Counted from the stretch's first letter, positions 18,911 through 28,245 are shown. The stretch is 64,000 nt of DNA from Pseudoduganella aquatica (GCF_009857595.1 NZ_WWCU01000029.1:16064-80063); one strand, 5' to 3'. The notes: generated by a model not told the origin, from the letters alone. A program made the numbers and translations.

Positions 18911-18926
18911 TCCCCCGATCGGGGGA
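18911..18926. promoter_or_regulatory. Candidate operator C, upstream of the DUF1302 operon
   Basis: Perfect inverted repeat TCCCC-CGATCG-GGGGA; the full 16-mer is its own reverse complement. A plausible -10 element TATTGT at 18950-18955 follows, which would place the site centre about 43 bases before the transcription start. That is the usual position for an activator contacting RNA polymerase. Confidence 0.6.
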
Positions 18927-19003
18927 TTAGCCGCCGCCCCGGCAACCCCTATTGTGCTAAACAGCCGCGCCTAGCGGCAAACCACAATACCAAGAGGGGA
19001 CAC

Positions 19004-20899
19004 ATGCAAGCGCATTTCAAGAAGAACACCATCCTGCCGGGCCTGCTGGCCGCTGCGCTGGCGGCCTGGGCGGCCGGCGCAGGCGCCACCGAATTCGACC
19101 TCGAGAACGGCTGGACCGGCTCCTGGAACAACACCGTGTTCGCCGGCCAGCAGTGGCGCGCCACCGCCCCGGACGCGGACCGCTACACCGCCGGCAACGG
19201 CAAGCTGATCGGCCTGAGCGGCGGCACCGCCGGCCATCCGAACGACGCGGGCAACCTGAACTACGACAAGGGCGACCGCATCTCCACCATGTTCAAGCTG
19301 CTCACCGAGCTGGAAGTGAAGAACGGCGACATGGGTGCGCTGGTGCGCGCCAAACTGTGGTACGACCACGCCGGCAAGCACCACAAGGCCCGCTTCGGCA
19401 ATATGGCCAACGGCTACACCCCGAACACCGAGCTGAGCGACGCCGGCCTGGAGCGCCTGCAGAAGTTCGACGGCGCCTACCTGCTGGACGCCTACGTCTA
19501 CAACACCTTCAAGGTGGCGGACAAGCCGCTGCAGCTGCGCCTGGGCCGCCAGGTCATCAACTGGGGCGAAAGCCTGTTCATCCAGGGCGTCAACGGCCTC
19601 AACCCGGTCGACCTGGGCACGCTGCGCCGCCCCGGCGCCGAACTGAAGGAAGCTCTGCTGCCGCTGGGCGCGCTGTCGGCCAGCATGGGGCTGGGTGGCG
19701 GCCACTCGCTGGAAGCGTTCTACCAGTACCAGTGGGGCAACACCTCGATCGATTCCTGCGGCACCTACTGGTCCGTGACGGAAACGTCGATCTCGGCCGA
19801 CGCGGGCGCTTGCAAGGCCGCCACGCTGGTGCCGCTGGGCGGCATCAGCGGCGTGGCCGCCTTCAAGGGCGGCATGTACGTGCCCATCGCCCAGGGCAAG
19901 AAAGCCAGCGACAGCGGCCAGTACGGCCTGGCCTACCGATTCCCGGCGGACGCCATCGACACCGAGTTCGGCCTGTACGCCACCAATGTGCACATGCGCA
20001 CGCCCATCGTCTCCGGCCTGACCGGCACCAACCTGAAAGCCATCAACCCGGCCATTCCGCTGCTGATGCCGCTGGCGGGCTTTGCCGGCGTGGCCGCGCT
20101 GAACCCGATGACCAACCCGGCCATCAAGCCCATGCAGGCCTTCTGGGAATATCCGGAAGACGTGCGCACCTTCGCGCTCAGCGCATCGACCAACCTGGGC
20201 GGCTGGTCCATCGGCTCCGAGCTGAGCTACTCGCCCAATGTGCCGGTGCAGCGCAACGGCAACGACCTGATCGGCGCGGCCCTGCAAGGCGCCGGCCCGC
20301 TGGGCGCCGTCGCGCGCGCCGCCGTGGCCCAGGGCGTGGGCACCTACGTGCAAGGCTATGACCGCTTCCACAAGACCCAGTTCCAGGTCAACGGCGTGAA
20401 CACCTTCTCCAACGTGCTGGGCGCGCAGCAGGCCGTGGTGGTCGGCGAGCTGGCCGTTCAGCGCAACAACGTGCCCGACAACAAGGACGCCGGCGCCATC
20501 CGCTACGGCCGCGCCTTCATGTTCGGCACCTCCTCCCATCCGCTGTACGGCGGCTCCACCTGCGGCGCCACCAACCCGAGCCCGGCCGGCTGCCAGAACG
20601 ACGGCTTCATCACCGACCTGGCCTGGGGCTACCGCCTGCGCGGCCAGCTCGAGTACAGCAACGTGGCCGGCACCGGCGTCACGGCCTACCCGGCGGTCTA
20701 TTTCGCGCACGACGTGAAGGGCTATTCGCTCGACAGCCAGTTGCTGGAAGACCGCCGCCAGCTGGGCCTGAGCCTGCGCCTGAGCTACCAGAAGCGCCAC
20801 AACCTGGAGCTGAGCTACACCCGCTTCAACCACAAGGCGACCTACGACCCGCTGCGCGACCACGACTACATCGGCCTGACCTACAGCGCCACCTTCTAA
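19004..20899 (+). CDS. DUF1302 family outer-membrane protein
   Basis: A 631-residue exported protein. The signal peptide (MQAHFKKNTILPGLLAAALAAWAAGAGA) ends near residue 29. The mature part is rich in alternating aromatic/polar stretches (for example LRLSYQKRHNLELSYTRF) and ends in a C-terminal Phe (SATF), as outer-membrane beta-barrels do. DUF1302 proteins are predicted porin-like barrels; no substrate is established to my knowledge. A strong ribosome binding site (GAGGGG) precedes the ATG. It is the first gene of an operon with DUF1329, YCF48-like and MMPL genes, a set that commonly occurs together in proteobacteria. I infer an outer-membrane role in moving hydrophobic compounds. Confidence 0.8.
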   Translation: MQAHFKKNTILPGLLAAALAAWAAGAGATEFDLENGWTGSWNNTVFAGQQWRATAPDADRYTAGNGKLIGLSGGTAGHPNDAGNLNYDKGDRISTMFKLLTELEVKNGDMGALVRAKLWYDHAGKHHKARFGNMANGYTPNTELSDAGLERLQKFDGAYLLDAYVYNTFKVADKPLQLRLGRQVINWGESLFIQGVNGLNPVDLGTLRRPGAELKEALLPLGALSASMGLGGGHSLEAFYQYQWGNTSIDSCGTYWSVTETSISADAGACKAATLVPLGGISGVAAFKGGMYVPIAQGKKASDSGQYGLAYRFPADAIDTEFGLYATNVHMRTPIVSGLTGTNLKAINPAIPLLMPLAGFAGVAALNPMTNPAIKPMQAFWEYPEDVRTFALSASTNLGGWSIGSELSYSPNVPVQRNGNDLIGAALQGAGPLGAVARAAVAQGVGTYVQGYDRFHKTQFQVNGVNTFSNVLGAQQAVVVGELAVQRNNVPDNKDAGAIRYGRAFMFGTSSHPLYGGSTCGATNPSPAGCQNDGFITDLAWGYRLRGQLEYSNVAGTGVTAYPAVYFAHDVKGYSLDSQLLEDRRQLGLSLRLSYQKRHNLELSYTRFNHKATYDPLRDHDYIGLTYSATF

Positions 20900-20918
20900 G
20901 CAATTGGAGACACGAATA

Positions 20919-22256
20919 ATGAAAATGATGCATACCACGCTGCTGGCAGCGCTGCTGTCGGCCTTCTCCGCCCAGGCCGCCATCACCCCGGCCGAAGCGG
21001 ACAAACTGGGCAAGGAACTGACCCCGGTCGGCGCCGAAAAAGCCGGCAACAAGGAAGGCACCATCCCCAGCTGGGAAGGCGGACTGACCAAGGCCCCGGC
21101 CGGCTGGAACCCGGCGCAGGGCTATGCCGACCCCTACGCGGGGGACAAGTCGCTGTTCACCATCACCGCCGCCAACGCCGAACAGTACAAGGACAAGCTG
21201 GCCGCCGGCACGCTGGCCCTGCTGAAGAAATACCCGAGCTACAAGATGGTGGTCTACCCCAGCCACCGCAGCGCCGCCTATCCCAAGGAAGTGACGGACA
21301 AGGCCAAAGAGCAGGCCACCAAGGTCAAGCTGGAAGGCTCGGCCATGACCGAGCTGGGGGGCTCGCACGTGCCCTTCCCGATTCCGAAAACGGGCCAGGA
21401 AGCCATGAGCAACCACATGACGCGCTACCTGGGCGGCGGCTTCGACCGCACCTATGACTGGTTCCCGGTGCGCGCCAACGGCGACTTCTACCGCGTGGGC
21501 TTCCGCGAGCTGCGCGTGTCGGACGCCAATTTCGACACCAGGACGCCGAACCACCAGTTCTCCTTCCTGGGCTTCTTCACCGCCCCGGCCACCTTGCAGG
21601 GCACGGTCTACCTGGTGCACGAGTCGATCGACCAGGTGAAGGAGCCGCGCCAGGCGTGGATCTACAACGCCGGCCAGCGCCGCGTGCGCCGCGCGCCGGA
21701 CCTGGCCTATGACAACATCTCCGACGGCACCGAGGCCATGCGCGTGACCGACCAGTACGACGCCTACAACGGCGCGCTGGACCGCTACGAGTGGAAGCTG
21801 GTGGGCAAGAAGGAAATGTACATTCCGTACAACAGCTACAAGCTGTCGGACAAGAAGCTGAAGTACGCCGACATCATCCAGAAGAACTCCATCAACCCGG
21901 ACCTGATGCGCTACGAGCTGCACCGCGTCTGGCAGGTGGAGGCGACGCTGAAGGCGGGTCAGAAGCATATCTACGGCAAGCGCACCTTCTACCTGGACGA
22001 GGACAGCTGGGGCGTGGTGCACGAGGACGCCTACGACGGCCAGGGCCAGCTGTGGCGCATCGGCGTGCACGGCACCATGCAGTATTACGACGCCATGGCG
22101 CCGTGGTACCGCGTGAACATCTGGCACGACCTGAGCAACGGCAACTACCTGGTGTCCACGCTGGACAACGAGATCAAGACGCCGTGGAAATTCGGCGTCA
22201 AGGGCAACTGGTCGGACTTCCAGCCGGATGCGCTGCGCCGCGCCGGCACCAAATAA
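20919..22256 (+). CDS. DUF1329 family exported protein
   Basis: A 445-residue protein with a short signal peptide (MKMMHTTLLAALLSAFSAQA, cleavage after residue 20). The mature part starts with the family-typical ITPAEADKLGKELTPVGAEK, then GTIPSWEGG, and ends in many aromatic and charged short strands, consistent with a LolA-like or periplasmic beta fold. DUF1329 proteins accompany DUF1302 and MMPL transporters; no reaction is known to me. The ATG at 20919 has TTGGAGA 8 bases upstream and lies 19 bases after the DUF1302 stop; an earlier in-frame start at 20904 lacks a binding site. Confidence 0.8.
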   Translation: MKMMHTTLLAALLSAFSAQAAITPAEADKLGKELTPVGAEKAGNKEGTIPSWEGGLTKAPAGWNPAQGYADPYAGDKSLFTITAANAEQYKDKLAAGTLALLKKYPSYKMVVYPSHRSAAYPKEVTDKAKEQATKVKLEGSAMTELGGSHVPFPIPKTGQEAMSNHMTRYLGGGFDRTYDWFPVRANGDFYRVGFRELRVSDANFDTRTPNHQFSFLGFFTAPATLQGTVYLVHESIDQVKEPRQAWIYNAGQRRVRRAPDLAYDNISDGTEAMRVTDQYDAYNGALDRYEWKLVGKKEMYIPYNSYKLSDKKLKYADIIQKNSINPDLMRYELHRVWQVEATLKAGQKHIYGKRTFYLDEDSWGVVHEDAYDGQGQLWRIGVHGTMQYYDAMAPWYRVNIWHDLSNGNYLVSTLDNEIKTPWKFGVKGNWSDFQPDALRRAGTK

Positions 22257-22279
22257 GCAGCCTGCATCCCGTCACGCAT

Positions 22280-22313
22280 GGCGGGTTACGGACTTCGTCC
22301 TAACCCGCCCTAC
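22280..22313. repeat. 34-bp REP-like palindrome, copy 1 (reverse orientation)
   Basis: Arms GGCGGGTTA and TAACCCGCC flank a variable centre, followed by the fixed CTAC end. It sits between the DUF1329 and YCF48-like genes and can form a stable hairpin in the mRNA, perhaps limiting read-through or protecting the upstream message. Confidence 0.75.
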
Positions 22314-22387
22314 GCAGCGCGCAGCGTATGCGTCCGCATGCGCTCCCCACGCACCACCACCTTCCCGCAAGCCAAGAGGAACTCATC

Positions 22388-23398
22388 ATGAAATACCCCG
22401 TGACCGCCCGCCGCGCGGCCACCTGCGCCGTCGCAGCGGCAGCCCTGCTGGCCGCAGCTCTGCCTGCATCCGCCGCCGGCGCCGATGCCAAAATCGCCCC
22501 CGCGCCCTCCCTGCAAGTGCGCGCCGACCGCATCATCTTGCAAGACCTGGTCCAGGCCGGCAAACGCCTGCTGGCGGTGGGCGAACGCGGCGCCGTGCTG
22601 CTGTCGGACGACGCCGGCCAGACCTGGCAAGCCCGCTTCACCGCCACCAACCGCACGCTGAGCGGCCTGGCCATGGCCGACGCCCTGCACGGCGTGGCCG
22701 TGGGCCACGGCGGCGCCGTGCTCACCACCGCCGACGGCGGCAACAGCTGGCAAACCGTCGCCGCCGACGCGGCCGGCAAGGACTCCCTGCTGGGCGTGCT
22801 GCACGCGGGCGGCCAGCGCTACGTCGCCTGGGGCGCTTTCGGCCTCTACCTCGAATCGGACGACGGCGGCGCCAGCTGGACCCGCCGCCAGCCCCTGGGC
22901 GCCGACTTCGACCGCCACATTTCGCAAGTGCTGGCCAGCGGCCCGGACTGGCTGCTGGTGGGCGAATCGGGCACGCTGGCGCGCTCGCCGGACGGCGGCA
23001 AGACCTGGCAAACCCTGGCCTCGCCCTACCCCGGCTCCTACTTCGGCGCCCTCGCCGCCGCCGACGGCGCCCTGCTGGCCTTCGGCATGCGCGGCAATAT
23101 CTACCGCTCGGCCGACCACGGCGCCAGCTGGACCAAGATCGACTCCGGCACCTCGCTGGCCCTGATGCGCGGCAGCCGCCTCGCCGACGGCCGCCTGGTC
23201 CTGGTCGGCAACGCCGGCCTGCTGGCCGTCAGCGCCGACAACGGCAGCAGCTTCACCCTCAGCAAAACCGCGCGCGGCAAAGGCCTGGCGCAGATCGTCC
23301 AAACATCGGGCCTGCATGGCGGCGGCCTGGTCGCCGTCGGCGAAGCCGGCGTGGAGCAAGTCAGCCTGGCCAAGCCCGGCGCGAAAGGAACACCATGA
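22388..23398 (+). CDS. YCF48-like / BNR-repeat exported beta-propeller protein
   Basis: A 336-residue exported protein with a signal peptide (ARRAATCAVAAAALLAAALPASAAG) at about residues 8-32. The body is a chain of propeller repeats carrying the Asp-box pattern: SDDAGQTWQ, TADGGNSWQ, SDDGGASWT, SPDGGKTWQ and SADHGASWT recur about every 40-45 residues. This resembles plant and cyanobacterial YCF48/HCF136, which assist assembly of membrane complexes. Here it probably assists or partners the MMPL transporter encoded next, to which it is fused by a 4-base stop/start overlap (ATGA). The ATG at 22388 has AGAGGA 7 bases upstream. Confidence 0.82.
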   Translation: MKYPVTARRAATCAVAAAALLAAALPASAAGADAKIAPAPSLQVRADRIILQDLVQAGKRLLAVGERGAVLLSDDAGQTWQARFTATNRTLSGLAMADALHGVAVGHGGAVLTTADGGNSWQTVAADAAGKDSLLGVLHAGGQRYVAWGAFGLYLESDDGGASWTRRQPLGADFDRHISQVLASGPDWLLVGESGTLARSPDGGKTWQTLASPYPGSYFGALAAADGALLAFGMRGNIYRSADHGASWTKIDSGTSLALMRGSRLADGRLVLVGNAGLLAVSADNGSSFTLSKTARGKGLAQIVQTSGLHGGGLVAVGEAGVEQVSLAKPGAKGTP

Positions 23399-25734
23399 GC
23401 AAGCACAGCGGCGGCCTGGTCGGCCGCATCTCCCACGGCATATTCCGGTGGCGCAAAGCGCTGCTGGTGCTGTTCATCCTGGTCACCGTGGCGCTGGGCT
23501 ACTGCGCCAGCCAGCTGCGCGTGCAGGCCGGCTTCACCAAGATGATCCCGCTCAAGCATGAATACATGCAGACCTTTATGGAATACCAGAAGGACTTCGG
23601 CGGCGCCAACAAGATCCTGATCGCCGTCAAGCAGAAGGACGGCGAGATCTTCCAGCCCGCCTTCATGGACACGCTGCGCAAGGTCACCGATGAAGTGTTC
23701 TACGTCAAGGGCGTCGAGCGCAGCTCGGTCACCTCGCTGTTCACCAACAACGTGCGCTACAACGAAGTGGTGGAGGACGGCTTCCGGGGCGGCAACCTGG
23801 TCTCGTCCGACTACGCCGGCACGCCCGAGCAGCTGGCCAAGGTCAAGGAAAACACCCTGAAGTCCGACTGGGTGGGCCGCATCGTATCGAACGACATGAC
23901 GGCCGCCATGGTGGTGGCCACCCTGCAGGACACCGATCCCGACACCGGCAAGCGCCTCGACCTGCAGGACGTGGCCGCCAAGCTGGAGCAGATCCGCGCG
24001 AAATACGAGCGCGGCCCGGTCACGCTGCACATTATCGGCTTCGCCAAATCCATCGGCGACATCGCCTCCGGCGCGGCGGGCGTGCTGGTGTTCTTCGGCA
24101 TCGCCTTCGTGGTCACGGCCCTGCTGCTGTACTGGTACTCCGGCTCGCTCAAGCTCAGCGCCTGCGCGCTGGCCTGCGCCATGGTGCCCGTGGTCTGGCT
24201 GCTGGGGCTGCTGCCGCTGATGGGGCTGGGACTGGACCCGATGTCCATCCTGGTGCCCTTCCTCATCTTCTCCATCGGCGTCTCGCACGCGGTGCAGATG
24301 ACCAACGCCTGGAAGCTGGAAACGCTGGCCGGCGCAGACGGCGTGACAGCCTCGCGCAACAGCTTCCAGAAACTGTTCGTGCCGGGCGCCATGGCGCTGC
24401 TGGCCAATGCGCTGGGCTTTATCGTGATCGCCTTTATCGAGATCGAAATGGTGCGCGAGCTGGCCATCACCGCCACCGTGGGCGTGTCGGTGATGATCGT
24501 GACCAACAAGATGCTGCTGCCGATACTGCTGTCCTACCTGCGCTTCTCGCCCAGCGAAGCGCAGCGCCACGCCGGCAAGGAAACCGGCGGCGACCGCCTG
24601 TGGGAACGCATCGGCCCGCTGGCCACGCGCAAGGGCGGCGCGCTGACCCTGGTGCTGGGCGGCGCGCTGCTGGCCGGCGGCCTGTGGCAAGCGCGCCAGC
24701 TGCAGATCGGCGACCTCGGCAAGGGCGTGCCCGAGCTGCGCGCCGACTCGCGCTACAACCGCGACGTGCAGGTCATCACCAGCCACTTCGCCATCGGCGT
24801 CGACCTGCTGCAGATCGTGGCCGAAGCCAAGGGCCAGGAATCGCCCTGCGTGCAGCGCCCCGTGATGGAAAAAATGGAACAGCTGGAATTCACGCTCAAC
24901 CAGGAAGCGGGCGTGGCCAATGTGCGCGGCCTGGCCGGCTTCGTCAAAGGCGTGACCCAGGCCTACGCGGAAACCTTTATCAAATGGCGCGTGCTGCCGG
25001 AGGAAACCGCGCAGATCGCCCAGGGCGTGGGCTTCGCCACCCGGCTCGGCAATGAGCTGATGAATTCCAGCTGCACCGCCATGCCGGTGGCCGTCTTCAC
25101 GGCCGATCACCAGGCCGGCACCATCACGCGCATCGTCGACGTGGTCAAGCGCTTCAAGGCCGAGCACGACACCGAGCAGCTGAAGTTCCGCCTGGCCGGC
25201 GGCAACGTGGGCGTGATGGCGGCCACCAACGAAGCGGTGGAAGCGGCCGACAAATGGGTCAACCTGGCGCTGTTCGCCTCGGTGAGCCTGCTGTGCCTGG
25301 CCGCGTTCCGCTCGCTGCGCATCACGCTGTGCATCATCCTGCCGCTGGCCCTGGTCACCATTTTGTGCAACGCGCTGATGGCGGCGGTGGGCATAGGCGT
25401 CAAGGTCAACACGCTGCCGGTGGTGGCGCTGGGTGTAGGGGTGGGCGTCGACTACGGCATCTACCTGTTTGAAAGCATGAAGCACGAAGCGCAAGCCGGG
25501 CGCAGCCTGCGCGCCGCCTTCGTCGAAGCGCTCAAGCAGCGCGGCACCGCGTCCGTGTTCACGGCGGTGACGATGACGGTCTCGGTGGCGACGTGGGCCT
25601 TCTCGGCCCTGAAATTCCAGGCCGACATGGGCATCCTGCTGGCGTTCATGTTCCTGGTCAACATGATCGGCGCCATCCTCCTCCTCCCCGGCCTCGCCGC
25701 CCTGCTGGTCGGCGACCGCATGCGCCCCAAATAA
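23395..25734 (+). CDS. MMPL/RND-superfamily exporter
   Basis: A 779-residue inner-membrane transporter of the MMPL (HAE3-like) RND group. There is one N-terminal helix (about residues 21-40), a periplasmic domain, a bundle of helices at about 222-380 with an SSD-like profile, a further helix near 413, a second periplasmic domain, and a second bundle at about 620-779. The GVGVDYGIYLFE segment in the last bundle is the typical RND helix-4 motif with its proton-relaying Asp. Substrates of this group are lipids and other hydrophobic molecules. It closes the DUF1302-DUF1329-YCF48 operon, giving an inner-membrane pump, periplasmic factors and an outer-membrane barrel. Confidence 0.87.
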   Translation: MSKHSGGLVGRISHGIFRWRKALLVLFILVTVALGYCASQLRVQAGFTKMIPLKHEYMQTFMEYQKDFGGANKILIAVKQKDGEIFQPAFMDTLRKVTDEVFYVKGVERSSVTSLFTNNVRYNEVVEDGFRGGNLVSSDYAGTPEQLAKVKENTLKSDWVGRIVSNDMTAAMVVATLQDTDPDTGKRLDLQDVAAKLEQIRAKYERGPVTLHIIGFAKSIGDIASGAAGVLVFFGIAFVVTALLLYWYSGSLKLSACALACAMVPVVWLLGLLPLMGLGLDPMSILVPFLIFSIGVSHAVQMTNAWKLETLAGADGVTASRNSFQKLFVPGAMALLANALGFIVIAFIEIEMVRELAITATVGVSVMIVTNKMLLPILLSYLRFSPSEAQRHAGKETGGDRLWERIGPLATRKGGALTLVLGGALLAGGLWQARQLQIGDLGKGVPELRADSRYNRDVQVITSHFAIGVDLLQIVAEAKGQESPCVQRPVMEKMEQLEFTLNQEAGVANVRGLAGFVKGVTQAYAETFIKWRVLPEETAQIAQGVGFATRLGNELMNSSCTAMPVAVFTADHQAGTITRIVDVVKRFKAEHDTEQLKFRLAGGNVGVMAATNEAVEAADKWVNLALFASVSLLCLAAFRSLRITLCIILPLALVTILCNALMAAVGIGVKVNTLPVVALGVGVGVDYGIYLFESMKHEAQAGRSLRAAFVEALKQRGTASVFTAVTMTVSVATWAFSALKFQADMGILLAFMFLVNMIGAILLLPGLAALLVGDRMRPK

Positions 25735-25744
25735 CCAGTCCCAC

Positions 25745-25808
25745 CCAAAGCGGGGTCAGTTCTGTCATCACGTCATATGACGCGATGACAGAACTGACCC
25801 CGCTTTGG
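25745..25808. repeat. 64-bp near-perfect inverted repeat
   Basis: Two 32-base arms, from CCAAAGCGGGGTCAG to CTGACCCCGCTTTGG, pair at 31 of 32 positions with no loop (centre ATATG around 25776). It sits 10 bases after the MMPL stop and can act as a hairpin terminator or mRNA-stabilising element. The GGGGTCAG..CTGACCCC ends resemble palindromes that are dispersed in many proteobacterial genomes; only this copy is in the window. Confidence 0.85.
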
Positions 25809-25865
25809 TTTACGGCGCTGGGTGAGGATATACTGCTGCTTCCTTCAATCTGTCCTGGAGTCGCA

Positions 25866-26171
25866 ATGCACATACGTACCGGAACCGGAGCCGGCGCCAG
25901 CCGGGCCGATGGAGGCATGGATTCGGGCTCGCGCATCGCCATGCTGAAGTCGCAGATCAAGGTGCTGGGCAAGAAGATCGAGGCGCTGCGCAAGGCCTTG
26001 ATGGAGACGGAGGATCCAACCGCGCGCCTGGCCATCATGAAGGAAATCATCGAGCTGCAGGACATGCAGCGCATGGCGCAGGCGCAGATCACGGAGCTGG
26101 AGTTGCGCGCGCGGCGCAAGCTGGAACAGGGACGGCAGGACGCGCCGCCCGAAGACGAGCCGGCGCAGTAA
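25866..26171 (+). CDS. Small coiled-coil protein (FlxA-like in appearance)
   Basis: A 101-residue soluble protein. Residues 21-90 form a continuous amphipathic helix pattern (SRIAMLKSQIKVLGKKIEAL, then KEIIELQDMQRMAQAQITEL) with heptad leucines/isoleucines, flanked by Gly-rich and Pro/Glu-rich tails. This resembles FlxA-like proteins, whose function is poorly known. TGGAG lies 6 bases before the ATG at 25866. It is separated from the MMPL operon by the 64-bp palindrome, and is convergent with the alkyl sulfatase. Confidence 0.6.
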   Translation: MHIRTGTGAGASRADGGMDSGSRIAMLKSQIKVLGKKIEALRKALMETEDPTARLAIMKEIIELQDMQRMAQAQITELELRARRKLEQGRQDAPPEDEPAQ

Positions 26172-26196
26172 GCGCCGGCTGCAATGCAACGCTGCC

Positions 26197-28167
26197 TTAC
26201 GGCGTGACGATGTTGAACACCGGGTTGAACTCGGCCACGCTGCCGAACACGGCGCCCAGCGCGCGCGGGTCGCCGGCCAGCTTGACGGCGCCGGACTGGA
26301 CCAGCTGCGGCAGCGGCACCTTGGCCACCAGCATCTTGAACAGCGCCTCGCGGGTCAGGCTCAGGCTGACGTCGGCGTTCGGCAGCACGCGGCCTTTGGT
26401 GTTGTTTAGCACGGAATTGGACAGCTCCAGCGCGTAGTGCTCGCCGCTGTCGGTGAAGGCGATGTTGATGCCCACGTTCAGCCCGTCCGTCTTGCGGTGG
26501 TCAAGCCGCACCGCCAGGAAGTCGAACACCATCTCGGTCGGCAGCGCCTGCAGCATCTCCGGCGATTGCGCCGTGATGCGCGCCGGCGCCACGCCTTCGC
26601 GCAGCTCGCGCGCCCCCGTCAGGTAGGCGTTGCGCCAGATGGCGGACTCGGCCTGGTAGCCCAGCTGCTCCAGCGTGTCCGCCTGCAGCTCGCGCGCGGC
26701 GCGGTTGCCCGGCTCGGCGAACACCAGGTAGTTCAGCATCTCGGCCACCCAGCGGTAGTCGCCTTCGGCGAATGCGGCGCGGGCCAGCGCCAGCGTCTTG
26801 TCTGCGCCGCCCATCGCGGCCACGTGGCGGCGCGCGCTGTCCACACGCGGCAGCGGTTGCAAGGTGGCCGGGTTGGCGTCGTACCACCCCAAGTAGAAGT
26901 CGTACACGCCGCGCAGATTGTGGCTCAGCGTGCCGTAGTAGCCGTGCGTGGACAGGTCCTGCTGCAGTCCCTTGGGCATGAAGGTCGCGTTGCCCAGCTC
27001 GTCCATGGTCACGCCCTGGTTGGCCTGGTGCAGCGCCTCGTCGTGGATGTAGCGGTACAGGTCGCGGTGGTTGGCCAGGTGGGCGCGCACGCGCTGCTGG
27101 CCCCACACCGGCCAGTGGTGGCTGCGGAAGGCCACTTCGGCTTGCGGAAACAGATCCAGCATCTGGTTGATGTATTTGCTCCAGCCCAGCGCGTCGCGCA
27201 TCTTGGCGCCGCGCAGCGTGTAGATGTTGTGCATGGTGTGGCTGACCACTTCGGACAGGCACAGCGCCTTGAGCTGCGGCAGGTAGAACACGAACTCGGA
27301 CGGCGCTTCGGAGCCGTTCGCCATCTGGAACACGAAGCGCATGCCGTCCACCGTCATTTCCTGCCCGGTCTTGCTGACGATGTCGGTCGGCGCCAGCAGG
27401 CCGATGGTGCCCGCCGAGACCGCCTTGCCCAGGCCGGTGCCCACGCCGTCCTGCGCCGACGCGCCGATGGCGGTGCCGAACTGGTAGACCGCGCGCCGCG
27501 TCATGGCGTTGCCGGCCAGGATGTTCTCCGCAATGGCCGATTCCATAAAGCCTTCCGGCGCAATCACGCGCACCTTGCCGGATTTGGTTTCATCCATGCT
27601 GGCCACGCCCAGCACGCCGCCGAAGTGGTCCGCATGGCCGTGCGTGTAGACCACCGCCACCACTGGCTTGCGCGCCAGGTGGGCGGCGGCCAGCGCCATG
27701 CCCGCCTTGGCCGCTTCCGCCGAGGTCAGCGGGTCGACCACGATCCAGCCGGTATCGCCTTCGATCAACGTCATATTGGCCAGGTCCATGCCGCGCACCT
27801 GGTAGATGCGCTCGCCCACCTTGAACAGGCCGGCTTCGTTGTTCAGCAGCTCGTTGCGCCACAAGCTGGGATTGACCGTGGCGGGCGCCGCGCCCTGCAT
27901 GAAGCTGTAGCGTCCGGCGTCCCACACGGCCTGGCCGTTAGCGCCGGCCAGCACGCCCGGCGGCAGCGCGGCGATGCGGCCGCGCCGGGCGTCCTCGAAG
28001 GCTTGCTGGTCGTCCAGCGGCAGGCCGGCGCCGAAGGCGGCGTTGCGCGCGGCCGTGGCGGCGGTGGCGGCTTTGGGACCGCTGGCGGCGAAGGCGGCGG
28101 GCGCGGGGGCTGCCGCGAGCAGGGCGATGGCGGCAAGCACGGCGCCGTGGACGGTTTTGTACGACAT
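26197..28167 (-). CDS. SdsA-type secreted alkyl sulfatase (metallo-beta-lactamase fold)
   Basis: A 656-residue exported enzyme hydrolysing alkyl sulfates such as dodecyl sulfate to the alcohol plus sulfate. A signal peptide covers about residues 1-28. The zinc-binding motif THGHADH is at 175-181, with further metal ligands in SEVVSH and SHHWPVWG. The dimerisation domain follows from about 410, and the C-terminal SCP2-like domain from about 530 (MVFDFLAVRLDHRKTDG). Length equals P. aeruginosa SdsA1 (about 658). It diverges from a LysR regulator, as sdsA1/sdsB1 do. Its alcohol products would be substrates of the GMC and aldehyde dehydrogenases at 12884-15984. Confidence 0.88.
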   Translation of the reverse strand: MSYKTVHGAVLAAIALLAAAPAPAAFAASGPKAATAATAARNAAFGAGLPLDDQQAFEDARRGRIAALPPGVLAGANGQAVWDAGRYSFMQGAAPATVNPSLWRNELLNNEAGLFKVGERIYQVRGMDLANMTLIEGDTGWIVVDPLTSAEAAKAGMALAAAHLARKPVVAVVYTHGHADHFGGVLGVASMDETKSGKVRVIAPEGFMESAIAENILAGNAMTRRAVYQFGTAIGASAQDGVGTGLGKAVSAGTIGLLAPTDIVSKTGQEMTVDGMRFVFQMANGSEAPSEFVFYLPQLKALCLSEVVSHTMHNIYTLRGAKMRDALGWSKYINQMLDLFPQAEVAFRSHHWPVWGQQRVRAHLANHRDLYRYIHDEALHQANQGVTMDELGNATFMPKGLQQDLSTHGYYGTLSHNLRGVYDFYLGWYDANPATLQPLPRVDSARRHVAAMGGADKTLALARAAFAEGDYRWVAEMLNYLVFAEPGNRAARELQADTLEQLGYQAESAIWRNAYLTGARELREGVAPARITAQSPEMLQALPTEMVFDFLAVRLDHRKTDGLNVGINIAFTDSGEHYALELSNSVLNNTKGRVLPNADVSLSLTREALFKMLVAKVPLPQLVQSGAVKLAGDPRALGAVFGSVAEFNPVFNIVTP

Positions 28168-28245
28168 GGACGATCTCCGGGTTTATTGTAGTCATCCGAG
28201 TCTATGGATGCGCCCACCGGCTGTCCAATGCATCATTTTGATCGT

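Noticed and set aside
22228..23394. Upstream extension of the MMPL frame through the YCF48-like gene
   Set aside because: The extension is Arg/Pro/Gly-rich shadow sequence; the MMPL protein starts at the ATG at 23395, coupled to the YCF48-like stop.
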